From assembly GCA_947259785.1 (NCBI GenBank), contig CAMYNQ010000013.1:1-36191 (forward strand): 36,191 nt of DNA. The letters are read 5' to 3'. A program made the position numbers and the translations under genes. Origin of the DNA: an uncultured Chromatiaceae bacterium. GTDB lineage: Bacteria > Pseudomonadota > Gammaproteobacteria > Tenderiales > Tenderiaceae. The notes beneath the pieces are model-generated. The model was not told the DNA's origin, did not search any database, and was given only the letters and a program-made list of their open reading frames with translations. The first letter of the stretch is position 1; the number at the start of each line of letters is the position of its first letter. Below are positions 15,701-23,350 of this stretch, one piece after another.

Positions 15701-17137
15701 TCAAGTTTTATCGGCGATAATTTTTTCCAAGGCAATGCTCCACTGTAGAAATCGCTGTTTGATCGCTTGATTGTTGCCAGGCGTAAAGGTTTTTGTGTTT
15801 TTATAACCAGGCCAATCGAGTGGTCTAGTTGCGATTAAGTAGGCTAATCCGCTGGCCGTGGCTTCATGCTCTTGCGGGCGTATAAGTTTGATGCCAGACA
15901 AATCTGCAATGTACTGACACAGTCCATCCAGTTTTGATAATCCGCCGCTGATAATGATGTTGTCTGGTTTATTGATGGTTTTTTCCATTACGTCGAGATT
16001 GCGCTGAATCAGAAAGACGATGCTTTCAATGACTGCCAGCAGCTTGGCATTGAGGTCGCCATCACCAATAAACCGTGGTTCGATGTCAGCCTGCCAGTCG
16101 GGTGAACCCAGGCCAGCAATGGTGTTGATAAACAGTGGCGGTGTAACGGGGTTTGTCAGGCAGTCAGCAACCTGTTTTTCTATAGCATTGATGCAGTATT
16201 TTTCCGCAAACCACTGTAGTGCACGGGCCGCGCCATTGACGCTGCCTTCAAGGGTGTAGCAGTGATATGAGTCATCTTTGTAGGCCAGACTGGTCAGCAG
16301 TTTGTCGCTGCGTGTGACTTCAGCCAGGGGGCGTTGAACAAAGGCGCCGGTGCCGATATTGAGATACGCTGTTTGTGGTTTTGCTGTGCCCCAGGCAAAT
16401 AGTGCGGCAGACTGATCACCAGTGATCACCGTCATCGGAATATCGAAGCCAAAAATATCAAGATGGCCAAAGTTGCCGCTGCTAGGTTGACACGATGGCA
16501 GGATATTCCTATCAATGCCAAATAGCTGCAACAGCTCTTCATCCCAGTTATGGGTATTGATATTCCATAATAAGGTGCGTGAAGCATTGGCCGGATCGGC
16601 CAGTAAGGGGCGTTGCTTGATCAAGTGGTAAGCAAGAAAGCTGGCCATAGGGCCAATGATGAGGTCGTTATCTTGCTGAGCCTGTTTGACTGCGGTGATA
16701 TTGTCCAGACACCAGCGCATTTTGCTGGCGCCATAGTGGGGTGATATAAATAGCCCGGTCTTGTTGTGAATCTGCTCACGGCTGTCCTGAAATTGTTGCA
16801 ACCATTCTGTCTGGCGCCGGTCTTGCCAGCTGATGATAGGGCTTAAGGCTGCACCGTTGTGGTGATTCCAGCAGGCGATGCTGGAACGCTGTGTGGCGAG
16901 TCCGGCCGCCTTTAGGTACTTCTTGCCAGCGCCAAGCGTTTTCAAGCTAGCTTGAATTGCCTGGAATGTGGCGCTAATCAGTTGCTCTGGATCATGCTCA
17001 ACCCAGCCTGGAATGGGGCTATGCGTATCTATCTGGCTTTCAGACTGAGAAACGATGTTTGCAGACTGATCAAACACCATTGCCCGGCTGGCATGGCCGC
17101 CCTGGTCGATGGCCAGGTAATACTCTGGTGTGCTCAT
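15701..17137 (-). CDS. FGGY-family carbohydrate kinase, glycerol-kinase-like with altered substrate site
   Basis: A 478-residue FGGY kinase with the full family layout: nucleotide-phosphate loop DQGGHASRA (11-19), GWVEHDP (44-50), catalytic aspartate D241 in GDQSAALF, the GTGAF segment and the late GGLSKLDGL motif. Overall it follows E. coli GlpK, and several glycerol contacts are kept (R84, W104, Y135, D241). But GlpK has R-E at the first contact and here it is R-S (TQRSS; Ser85 codon at 16883-16885), so the glutamate that holds glycerol is missing. The kinase may act on another polyol or ketose. The ATG overlaps the stop of the upstream dehydrogenase by 4 bases (ATGA), which implies translational coupling. 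Confidence 0.85.
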   Translation of the reverse strand: MSTPEYYLAIDQGGHASRAMVFDQSANIVSQSESQIDTHSPIPGWVEHDPEQLISATFQAIQASLKTLGAGKKYLKAAGLATQRSSIACWNHHNGAALSPIISWQDRRQTEWLQQFQDSREQIHNKTGLFISPHYGASKMRWCLDNITAVKQAQQDNDLIIGPMASFLAYHLIKQRPLLADPANASRTLLWNINTHNWDEELLQLFGIDRNILPSCQPSSGNFGHLDIFGFDIPMTVITGDQSAALFAWGTAKPQTAYLNIGTGAFVQRPLAEVTRSDKLLTSLAYKDDSYHCYTLEGSVNGAARALQWFAEKYCINAIEKQVADCLTNPVTPPLFINTIAGLGSPDWQADIEPRFIGDGDLNAKLLAVIESIVFLIQRNLDVMEKTINKPDNIIISGGLSKLDGLCQYIADLSGIKLIRPQEHEATASGLAYLIATRPLDWPGYKNTKTFTPGNNQAIKQRFLQWSIALEKIIADKT

Positions 17138-18090
17138 TCGTTAACAATATTGCGCGGCGTGCCGGCCAGAAAGGCACTGATGTTGAAACTTATTTGATCT
17201 AGCAGGCGTTGGCGCGAGGCACGGCTGGCCCAGGCGATGTGAGGGGTGATGATCAGATTGGGGATATCACCAGCCAGTAGTGGATTGCTGGAGAGTGGTG
17301 GTTCTTGGCTGAGCACATCAAAACCTGCACCGCCGAGATAACCATCGCGCAGGGCATCGGCCAGGGCCTGCTCGTCAACGATGCCGCCACGGGCGGTGTT
17401 AATCAGCATGGCACCTTGCTTCATCTGTTTAATTTCAGTTGCGCCGATAAGGTCTTGGGTTTCAGGTGTCAGCGGGCAGTGCAAGCTAATGATGTCTGAA
17501 TCTGTTAACACCTGATCAAACGACAGCCTGCCTGGGCGTGGTTCTCTGCCACGGTGGTCACTGATCAGCACCTGCATACCAAAGGCCTCGGCGATACCGG
17601 CCACGGCCTGGCCTAGTTCGCCATATCCGATGATGCCCAGCGTTTTGCCGCTGAGTTCTTCGATGGGGTAATCGAGCAGGCAGAAGTGTTGGCTTTGTTG
17701 CCATGCCCCTTGCATCACGGCGCGACGGTATTTGCCTAGATGGATGCTAAGAGACAGGATCATGGCGAAGACATGCTGGCAGACAGAGGGGGTCGCATAA
17801 CCACGCACATTACAGATACTGATGTTATGTCGCCGTGCCGCATTAATATCGACATTATTGGTGCCTGTGGCAGCAACGCAGATTAGTTTAAGCTGTGGCG
17901 CAGACTGGATGGCTGGTTCGTCGATCATCACCTTGTTGCTGATAATGATCTCGCTGGCGGCAATGCGCGAACTTAGATCAGCGGCTCGGGTCTGCGCGTA
18001 AAACTGCCAGTCATCAATGACGTTGTCGAGTGAGCTGAAGTCCAGGTCACCACGGTCGAGTGAGTCGCGATCAAGAAATACACCTAGCAT
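17134..18090 (-). CDS. D-2-hydroxyacid dehydrogenase (glycerate/hydroxypyruvate type)
   Basis: A 318-residue NAD(P)-dependent enzyme of the D-isomer 2-hydroxyacid dehydrogenase family. Seen are the NAD motif GKTLGIIGYGELGQ (GxGxxG), the downstream D in LISDHRGRE that prefers NAD, and the catalytic triad Arg in NTARGGIVDE, Glu in FDVLSQEPP and His in TPHIAWAS. The closest functional types are hydroxypyruvate/glyoxylate reductases (HprA/GhrB-like). It heads the leftward operon, with TTGGAG 8 bases before its ATG. In context it may interconvert glycerate and hydroxypyruvate, or oxidise another hydroxy acid made by the aldolase/dehydrogenase; that is inference. Confidence 0.88.
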   Translation of the reverse strand: MLGVFLDRDSLDRGDLDFSSLDNVIDDWQFYAQTRAADLSSRIAASEIIISNKVMIDEPAIQSAPQLKLICVAATGTNNVDINAARRHNISICNVRGYATPSVCQHVFAMILSLSIHLGKYRRAVMQGAWQQSQHFCLLDYPIEELSGKTLGIIGYGELGQAVAGIAEAFGMQVLISDHRGREPRPGRLSFDQVLTDSDIISLHCPLTPETQDLIGATEIKQMKQGAMLINTARGGIVDEQALADALRDGYLGGAGFDVLSQEPPLSSNPLLAGDIPNLIITPHIAWASRASRQRLLDQISFNISAFLAGTPRNIVNE

Positions 18091-18176
18091 AATTGTGCTC
18101 CAACTTTTATCTGGCTTTACTTTACAATGTTGCTGCAGGAATGTAATTAAATGCCTCTATAAATAAAAGATGAACT

Positions 18177-18569
18177 ATGGTGAACATACAGTCAATCCTT
18201 CATGGCACAGTGATCGTGGCCGACCTTGATGTCTCGCAACGGTTTTATTGTGATGTGTTGGGCTTGAGTATTAACCCTGATCGACCTGATTTAGGTTATC
18301 CAGGACTTTGGCTCGATGTTGGCCCACAGCAAATTCATTTGATGGAGCTGTCTAATCCTGATCCCGTTGATGGCAGGCCGGTACACGGAGGAAGAGATAG
18401 ACATATCGCCTTGGCTGTTATTGATTTAGATCAGTTGCTGCAACAGCTGGCAGCGGCAGGAATAGTTTATAGCGTCAGTAAATCAGGTCGCAAGGCGATG
18501 TTTTGTCGTGACCCGGATGGTAATACCCTGGAATTTATTGAAACTCCGCTGCATGAGCATTTGCCATAA
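18177..18569 (+). CDS. VOC (glyoxalase/bleomycin-resistance fold) protein
   Basis: A 130-residue protein of the vicinal-oxygen-chelate family with two beta-alpha-beta-beta-beta units: ILHGTVIVADLDVSQRFYCDVLGL, IHLMEL, DRHIALAVIDLDQLLQQL and the signature FCRDPDGNTLEFIE. Candidate metal ligands are His9, the Glu of LMEL, the His of DRHIA and the last Glu of FIE. It could be a glyoxalase-like lyase or an unrelated VOC enzyme. It is divergent from the hydroxyacid dehydrogenase with an 86-base gap, so common control with the catabolic operon is plausible. Confidence 0.82.
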   Translation: MVNIQSILHGTVIVADLDVSQRFYCDVLGLSINPDRPDLGYPGLWLDVGPQQIHLMELSNPDPVDGRPVHGGRDRHIALAVIDLDQLLQQLAAAGIVYSVSKSGRKAMFCRDPDGNTLEFIETPLHEHLP

Positions 18570-18576
18570 TTAATAC

Positions 18577-18957
18577 GATCAAATGGTTGTCGAACAATTG
18601 AATGCGGTTAAGGCGCAGGCTGCTTTTATCAATCCAGTTGTTGCGCCTGCTTGAACCGTTGTCACCACCATGGTCATTGTCTTGCATATGTTGAGTATGC
18701 TTTGGTGTGCTGCTGATCAAGTAGTGCGGCTGGCCGTTGAATGTTTGTTCGCCAACTATTTTGTGATTGCCTAGTTGAGGCGGACGTGGCTCAAAGTGGT
18801 CGCGGGTCAGCAGTGAATTGCCAAACTCATCGTCATCGTGAGAATGGTCATGGTCGCGGTTAACCATATCCGAGTCATGAATGCCGCGCCACAGATGGCG
18901 TCGGTCGGGCATGTGACAGGTCTGACACTGCCAACTAGCCAAAAGATGGACTTGCAT
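18577..18957 (-). pseudogene. Possible fragment of a c-type cytochrome-like gene (CXXCH)
   Basis: A minus-strand frame beginning MQVHLLASWQCQTCHMP contains a haem-type CQTCH motif and the stretch RRHLWRGIHDSDMV, which resembles segments of multihaem cytochromes (CHMP...HLWRG-HD). A His/Asp-rich run follows (NRDHDHSHDDDEF), then LLTRDHFEPRPPQLGNHK and NGQPHYLISSTPKHTQH. No signal peptide or further haem motif lies upstream, where the DNA is AT-rich with stops, and the frame runs into the 3' end of the VOC gene on the other strand. I read it as the surviving 3' part of a truncated gene; chance open frame is the alternative. Confidence 0.35.
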
Positions 18958-19080
18958 TGCCGTGCAGGTAATGGGCTAGGCTATGTTATTGGCTTAAATA
19001 TTAATAAGTATTGGAAGTTGGGGGGATGGAGCAGCCACATATTCTGTGCTGCACCAAGTACTACTTGCTGATGCTGTTTT

Positions 19081-19138
19081 TCATTTGAAAAATCAGCCCG
19101 GCTCGCATTCCCTTTTTGGAAAAATACACAAGCCGGGC
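19081..19138 (-). terminator. Rho-independent terminator after the third small peptide gene
   Basis: Minus strand stem GCCCGGCT / AGCCGGGC (19131-19138 with 19096-19103) followed by TGATTTTTC. It lies about 20 bases after the stop of the 26-residue peptide gene and supports that gene being expressed. Confidence 0.8.
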
Positions 19139-19159
19139 CACGGCATATCAGACTATCTA

Positions 19160-19240
19160 TTACATTCCATTAAGATAAGCGAGTCCGATTAGGCCAAGGA
19201 AAGCGAGCGGAATCATTCCAATGTATAAAGCTGGTTTCAT
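19160..19240 (-). CDS. Small membrane peptide, 26 aa
   Basis: A short frame with AGGGAGA about 8 bases before the ATG. The peptide starts MKPALYIGMIPLAF and continues as one hydrophobic span through LGLIGLAYL to NGM. It would be a minimal single-span membrane peptide. It has a terminator directly downstream and, about 145-165 bases upstream, the same GACTATTTT-N2-TCATG element as the two small peptide genes near 6 kb, although its own sequence is not clearly related to theirs. It lies intact inside an otherwise decayed region. No family is recognised. Confidence 0.55.
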   Translation of the reverse strand: MKPALYIGMIPLAFLGLIGLAYLNGM

Positions 19241-19475
19241 AGCATTATCTCCCTAAAATTATTTATGAGTGGTGTTGCCCCAAAGGTACAACGCAGTCTA
19301 ATTTAGTGACCCAGTTCGGTTAATGCTGGCGACACAGCTATAAACTCGCCTCACCGTAATGGAATGCCTGTCACAGTTATGTAATACATGACTAAAATAG
19401 TCACGTTTGTTTTATAACACAAGGTTTCATACTTAAAAAACTCAATCGAAATGTGTGATTAATATCCAGGGCATT
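19241..19475 (-). promoter_or_regulatory. Long upstream region of the 26-aa peptide gene with shared element copy 3
   Basis: No gene is seen in these bases. At 19386-19405 the minus strand reads GTGACTATTTTAGTCATG, whose core TGACTA-TTT-TAGTCA is a perfect dyad; this is the most symmetrical copy of the element seen at 6003-6030 and 6326-6352. The longer spacing to the start codon (about 150 bases against 70) suggests a longer 5' leader here. Confidence 0.5.
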
Positions 19476-19559
19476 GCTAGTTGAAATGAATAAAATCAAT
19501 ACAGCGAAACAAGCTATGACATCGCCAAGCCCAGAAAAAGCAGACCTGTGAATGGTCAT

Positions 19560-19975
19560 CAGCGAGCATCAAACGCAGTAAAAATAGCGTGCGGACCACC
19601 TTGCCCAATTCCTGAAACGCAAAATACAACTTGTTTTTGCGACTGTAGGTTCCAAGTCTTCGTAGAATAGTGGACGCTGAAGTTTTGCCCTTCTTGATGG
19701 ACACGGCAACTCTTAGCATGTCGCGAAGGTGCGTTTCGATCAGCTTATAGTCAATGCTGCCGTTGAATAGCTAATCTATGTTTTTGTAGCGGTAACGCTT
19801 ATCCGGCCGGAATAATGTCAGATTATGAATATTTCGGATGCGAGGCATTAAGTTGATGCCCAGGAGGTAGGATAATCCAAATACGGGATAACTTTGGGCC
19901 TGCGTATCCCCGTGAATCGTATCGGGGTGTATATCTGACTTATTGCTCATCAATCAGTCCAGTACGTGAGTCAAT
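19560..19975 (-). pseudogene. Tn3-family transposase (tnpA) remnant
   Basis: The minus strand encodes two consecutive pieces of a Tn3-family TnpA. The first includes MSNKSDIHPDTIHGDTQAQS and YLLGINLMPRIRN (DDE-region pattern HxDTQ and LLGxxLMPRIRN). The second includes MLRVAVSIKKGKTSASTILR and LGTYSRKNKLYFAFQELGK. Between them an in-frame TAG interrupts D-LFNGSIDYKLIETH, and a TGA stands before MSNKSD where family members often have Trp. After about 19560 the similarity stops. It is therefore a dead internal fragment; no terminal inverted repeats were found. Confidence 0.85.
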
Positions 19976-19996
19976 CTAGAAAGGGGCGTATTCGTA

Positions 19997-20113
19997 ATGA
20001 TGTTCTTTGGCCCTTTTATTTCTTGGTTGGTTACGCTTGTCACAAGTTTGATCTCATGGATGGCTTCAGTATTTGGTAAAAATATTGCTGTGGCTGCTGT
20101 GGTGGTTTATTGA
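19997..20113 (+). pseudogene. Start of an inovirus minor coat-like protein (DUF2523/pVI type), truncated
   Basis: A 38-codon frame beginning MMFFGPFISWLVTLVTSL and continuing ISWMASVFGKNIAVAAVVVY. The pattern of an N-terminal hydrophobic helix, SWMASVFGK and a second hydrophobic run is that of the DUF2523/pVI minor coat proteins of filamentous phages, which are normally about 90-110 residues. The frame ends abruptly where Zot-like coding sequence begins. In inoviruses this gene lies directly before zot, the same order as here, so a deletion has fused the two. The assignment is moderate because the piece is short. Confidence 0.5.
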
Positions 20114-20400
20114 CTTCTTTATCGGAAGGGCGCAAGGTTGCAACCAATGTTGTGTTTATCTAGACGAAATGTTTTTACCAGAATCGAAAAAAACAATTAC
20201 TCGTTTACCTGATAGACCAAGACTTGAAGATTTAGAAAGCATTGGTTTAGGTCATGATGATGATTCATACAATGAAAATAGAAATGGTATTATTTTGTTG
20301 GATGAATGTGCCAGTTGGTTAAATGTTCGTTCCTGGAGTGATAAGTCTAGGGCTCATTTAGTTGAGCGCTTACGATATTTCAACATACGTTCACGGTTCA
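20104..20400 (+). pseudogene. Zot (filamentous phage gene I) fragment, frameshifted
   Basis: Residues SEGRKVATN in one frame, then LDEMFLPESKKTITRLPDRP and RLEDLESIGLG in the next, followed by GIILLDECASWLNVRSWSDK, match the N-terminal ATPase region of Zot proteins; LLDECASW is the Walker B-like segment. The Walker A start is missing, a frameshift separates the VATN part from the rest, and similarity ends at about 20365 where the family would continue with a helix and VQD. It is the remains of an integrated filamentous phage. Confidence 0.75.
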
Positions 20401-20514
20401 CTGTTTACGGCTCACATCATCCGCGTACTTAAAATACAGATCAACCGAGAGGTGCTTTGGTACGTTGAAGAAGAGGCTGAGTGCTGTTTCCCTTTAAACA
20501 CCAGGGCCTTCGAT

Positions 20515-20904
20515 ATAAATGGGCCGGAACCATGATTCTGCTTTATGACTGGTATTGGGCGGATATCTTGCTGACACTGCTTATTACCGGTTATGTGCTT
20601 TATCAGGCTGCGACACTGTTGCCAAAAACTATTCATATCCTCATGGAAGGTGCGCCTGAGAATATCTCCCTTGAGGACGTGATTGATGTCATGGAGCAGT
20701 GGAAGGTGTATCAAACGTCGATCACGTTGATCTCTGGCAACTTGATGAACATAAAAACGCTCTGGAGGCCCATGTGGTCGTTGCTCACTTTGGTGAAACA
20801 GAACAAATAAAAGTGGCATTGAAATTTGAACTTGAGACGAGGTTCTCCATTATTCATTCACGATGGAATTCGAGATCGATCATTGTGGCAAAGTTTGTTG
20901 TTAA
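20515..20904 (+). pseudogene. Cation diffusion facilitator (CzcD/ZitB-like) 3' fragment with two frameshifts
   Basis: The plus strand encodes the second half of a CDF metal-efflux protein: GTMILLYDWYWADILLTLLI and LPKTIHILMEGAPENISLED in one frame. After a shift near 20700 come EGVSNVDHVDLWQLDEHKNA and LEAHVVV, and after a second shift near 20860 MEFEIDHCGKVCC and a stop. The parts are collinear with the last transmembrane helices and the cytoplasmic domain of CDF proteins. The first half is absent and the phage fragment abuts it. It is clearly non-functional. Confidence 0.85.
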
Positions 20905-20977
20905 TGTCCGGTTACGATTGTGAAATAGAGATCAAGGGCAGAGAAGAGCAGCTCATCTTCGTGAAATATTCTAGGTA

Positions 20978-21115
20978 TTGCTTGACCTTGGGGTATTATT
21001 CGAGATTCTTCGCCACTCCGTTTTCGATAGTGATCCCGAGCCATCGTTTATGATAATAATGGGTCTGACTGCCTTTGCCGCACAAATGATGAAGGGTCTC
21101 CAATCATTAAGGAGA
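20978..21115 (+). pseudogene. Second cation-transporter fragment (small CDF-like type)
   Basis: An open stretch LGVLFEILRHSVFDSDPEPS followed by FMIIMGLTAFAAQMM resembles the middle of short CDF-like cation transporters (LGVLFE-LRR ... EPEP-LM-GxGLxALxAN). Only about 45 codons remain, and neither start nor end of the gene is present. It is distinct from the 20515-20904 fragment because it represents an earlier part of a different subfamily. Confidence is limited by length. Confidence 0.5.
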
Positions 21116-21131
21116 TGGATGGCGGTAGCAA

Positions 21132-22532
21132 CTAGTTTCTTGCGCCATGCTTGCTTGGTGCTGGCAAGCTGATCCGGAACTGAGTACATCTTTCATCGGA
21201 GGTGGCCACAATAGTGCCGCTATGAGCCTCGACGATTGACTTAACAATGGCCAAGCCCAGTCCTGCGCCTTCAGCACTGCGTTGGCGTGATGGGTCGGTG
21301 CGGTAAAAACGGTCGAAAACTTTGGCGAGGTGTTCAGCGGGGATGGGCGCTCCGGAGTTCTGGACTACAATAAACACGCCGCTTTCGGTGTGACTGAGCC
21401 TTACCGCCACACTGCTATCTGCCGGTGTATGGCGGACGGCATTGGAAAGCAGATTGCTGAGTGCGCGGCGCAGCATCAGGCGGTCGCCCTGGACGTGAGC
21501 ATCGCCGTCCAGCGTGAATGAAACATGACACTCTTCCGCCCAGGCTTCGTAATAATCGAACAAGTTACGTATTTCACTTTTTAAATCGATATCTTCAGCA
21601 TTGGGCGGGTTGAGGCCGTTGTCGGCCTTGGCCAGGAAGAGCATATCGCCGATCATCTGCGCCATGCGTTCGTACTCTTCTACATTGGAGTAGAGAATTT
21701 CCTGATATTCATCTGCGTTACGTGCCTGGGAGAGAGCGACCTGGGTCTGGGTCATCAGGTTAGTCACCGGCGTGCGCAATTCATGGGCGATATCGGCGGA
21801 AAAATTGGACAGCCGAGTGAAGGCCTCTTCTATGCGTTGCATGAGTTCATTGAATGACAATACCAACGCGGTGAGTTCAGTCGGGACGGCGTTGGGATCG
21901 AGACGGCTGTTTAACTCGTTGGCGCTTGTTTGGCTGATCTGTTCGACGATACGGTGTAATGGGCGATGGCCCTGCCGCACCGCGATCCAGCTCATCAGCC
22001 CCATGATGATAATGCCGCAAATAATCATCAACCAAAGGGTGTAATGAAAATTCTTGAGAAAATGGAGATGAAAGTCGATGGCAACGGCGACAATGACGGT
22101 ATAGGGGCCGTTGCGTTTCCCTGCCATCTGTTGAATGAGAACACGGTAGTGATGCTTGGAGTCGCTCCACTGTTGTATGCCACCCTGTAAGAGTTGATCG
22201 GGGGATGGCAGCGGCATCAGGGAAAGATCCGATCCGGGGCTGCTATATAACGTTTTTCCTGATGTGTCACTGATATTCAGTAACGGACGGTGATGCCCCA
22301 CCAGGATGTCATCGAAACGCTGCTTGATTCGTGTTAGATCATGGTTGGGTTGCAGCGTGGAGAGCGACCGCTCCACCGCTTGGGCGATCACCTTGAGTTC
22401 CTTGATATCCTCAGCCGCAAAGTGCTCTTCGATAGACCGCTCGATGATCCAGCCGAAGGCCAGGAGCACCACTGTGGCGACAGCACTGAATAATAAGGTC
22501 AGCCGTAACGTGAGGGAGGTGGGGTGCCTCAT
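21132..22532 (-). CDS. cusS: Heavy-metal sensor histidine kinase (CusS/CopS-like)
   Basis: A 466-residue membrane histidine kinase of the heavy-metal sensor group. TM1 (about 11-31), a periplasmic loop of some 125 residues, TM2 (about 165-187), HAMP, then FSADIAHELRTPVTNL with phospho-acceptor His250, the N-box LSNLLSNAVRH, and G-boxes VFDRFYR and GAGLGLAIVKS. The pattern FSADIAHELRTP is characteristic of CusS/CopS/PcoS. It would sense periplasmic copper or silver and phosphorylate the adjacent regulator. Its ATG follows the regulator stop directly (TAAATG), so the pair is co-translated, and it is transcribed away from cusCBA. Confidence 0.93.
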   Translation of the reverse strand: MRHPTSLTLRLTLLFSAVATVVLLAFGWIIERSIEEHFAAEDIKELKVIAQAVERSLSTLQPNHDLTRIKQRFDDILVGHHRPLLNISDTSGKTLYSSPGSDLSLMPLPSPDQLLQGGIQQWSDSKHHYRVLIQQMAGKRNGPYTVIVAVAIDFHLHFLKNFHYTLWLMIICGIIIMGLMSWIAVRQGHRPLHRIVEQISQTSANELNSRLDPNAVPTELTALVLSFNELMQRIEEAFTRLSNFSADIAHELRTPVTNLMTQTQVALSQARNADEYQEILYSNVEEYERMAQMIGDMLFLAKADNGLNPPNAEDIDLKSEIRNLFDYYEAWAEECHVSFTLDGDAHVQGDRLMLRRALSNLLSNAVRHTPADSSVAVRLSHTESGVFIVVQNSGAPIPAEHLAKVFDRFYRTDPSRQRSAEGAGLGLAIVKSIVEAHSGTIVATSDERCTQFRISLPAPSKHGARN

Positions 22533-23219
22533 TTATGAATCGTCTTCCGGCGTGTCGATCATATAGCCCATGCCGCGCACTGTCTGAATCAGTTTGAGAT
22601 CAAAGTTGTCGTCGATTTTGCCGCGCAGGCGACGTATGGCGACATCGATAACGTTGGTGTCACTATCGAAATTCATATCCCAAACCTGGGATGCGATTAG
22701 GGAGCGGGGCAGTACTTCGCCCTGGCGGCGCACCAGTAGTTCCAGCAGGGAAAACTCCTTGGCGGTCAAGTGAATGCGTTTACCGTTGCGGCTAGCACGA
22801 TGACGGGCCAAGTCCAACTCCAGGTCGGCGACACTGAGGCTCAATTCTGTGGCAGGGCTGGCGCTGCGGCGCAACAGTGTGCGGACACGCGCCAAGAGTT
22901 CAGCGAAGACAAAGGGTTTGACGAGGTAATCGTCCGCACCTAGCTCTAGCCCCTTAACCCGGTCGTCAATGCTGTCGCGGGCGGTAAGGAACAGTACTGG
23001 CACCTCTTTACCGGCTTCGCGCAGTGATTGCAGAATCCGCCAGCCATCCACATCCGGCAACATCACGTCGAGAATCAGTAGGTCATAGCGTTCGGTCATC
23101 GCCAGATGGTGGCCATCCAGCCCGTTATGGGACAGATCGACGACAAAACCCGCCTCGCTCAATCCCTGCTTGAGGTATTCACCGGTTTTAACTTCATCTT
23201 CGACAACTAAAAGTTTCAT
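22533..23219 (-). CDS. cusR: Heavy-metal response regulator (OmpR family, CusR/CopR-like)
   Basis: A 228-residue OmpR-type regulator. The receiver domain has the acidic pocket VVEDE, phospho-acceptor D51 in [14 protein letters not shown] and the conserved Lys in LVKPF. The C-terminal winged helix contains [20 protein letters not shown] and the recognition helix [16 protein letters not shown], as in CusR/CopR/PcoR. It is encoded divergently from cusC with 131 bases between start codons. The CATTAC-N6-GTAATG palindrome in that gap is its probable binding site. Confidence 0.93.
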   Translation of the reverse strand: MKLLVVEDEVKTGEYLKQGLSEAGFVVDLSHNGLDGHHLAMTERYDLLILDVMLPDVDGWRILQSLREAGKEVPVLFLTARDSIDDRVKGLELGADDYLVKPFVFAELLARVRTLLRRSASPATELSLSVADLELDLARHRASRNGKRIHLTAKEFSLLELLVRRQGEVLPRSLIASQVWDMNFDSDTNVIDVAIRRLRGKIDDNFDLKLIQTVRGMGYMIDTPEDDS

Positions 23220-23265
23220 AGTTAAGCAGGTTAGCCCATACGATCTGTCATGAGAGTGACAGTAA

Positions 23266-23294
23266 CATTACAAAAATGTAATGCAAACGTCACC
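23266..23294 (+). promoter_or_regulatory. Predicted CusR/CopR operator, copy 1
   Basis: CATTACAAAAATGTAATG (23266-23283), a perfect dyad CATTAC / GTAATG, followed by CAAACGTCACC. It lies between the divergent cusR and cusC genes, about 70 bases before the cusC start. Heavy-metal OmpR-type regulators bind dyads of this kind. The same 29 bases recur with one difference at 29923-29951. Confidence 0.75.
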
Positions 23295-23350
23295 TTAGCG
23301 ACAGTGTCCCCCCTCTATTCTTGAGTATCAAGGATACCTGAGGAGTCAAT

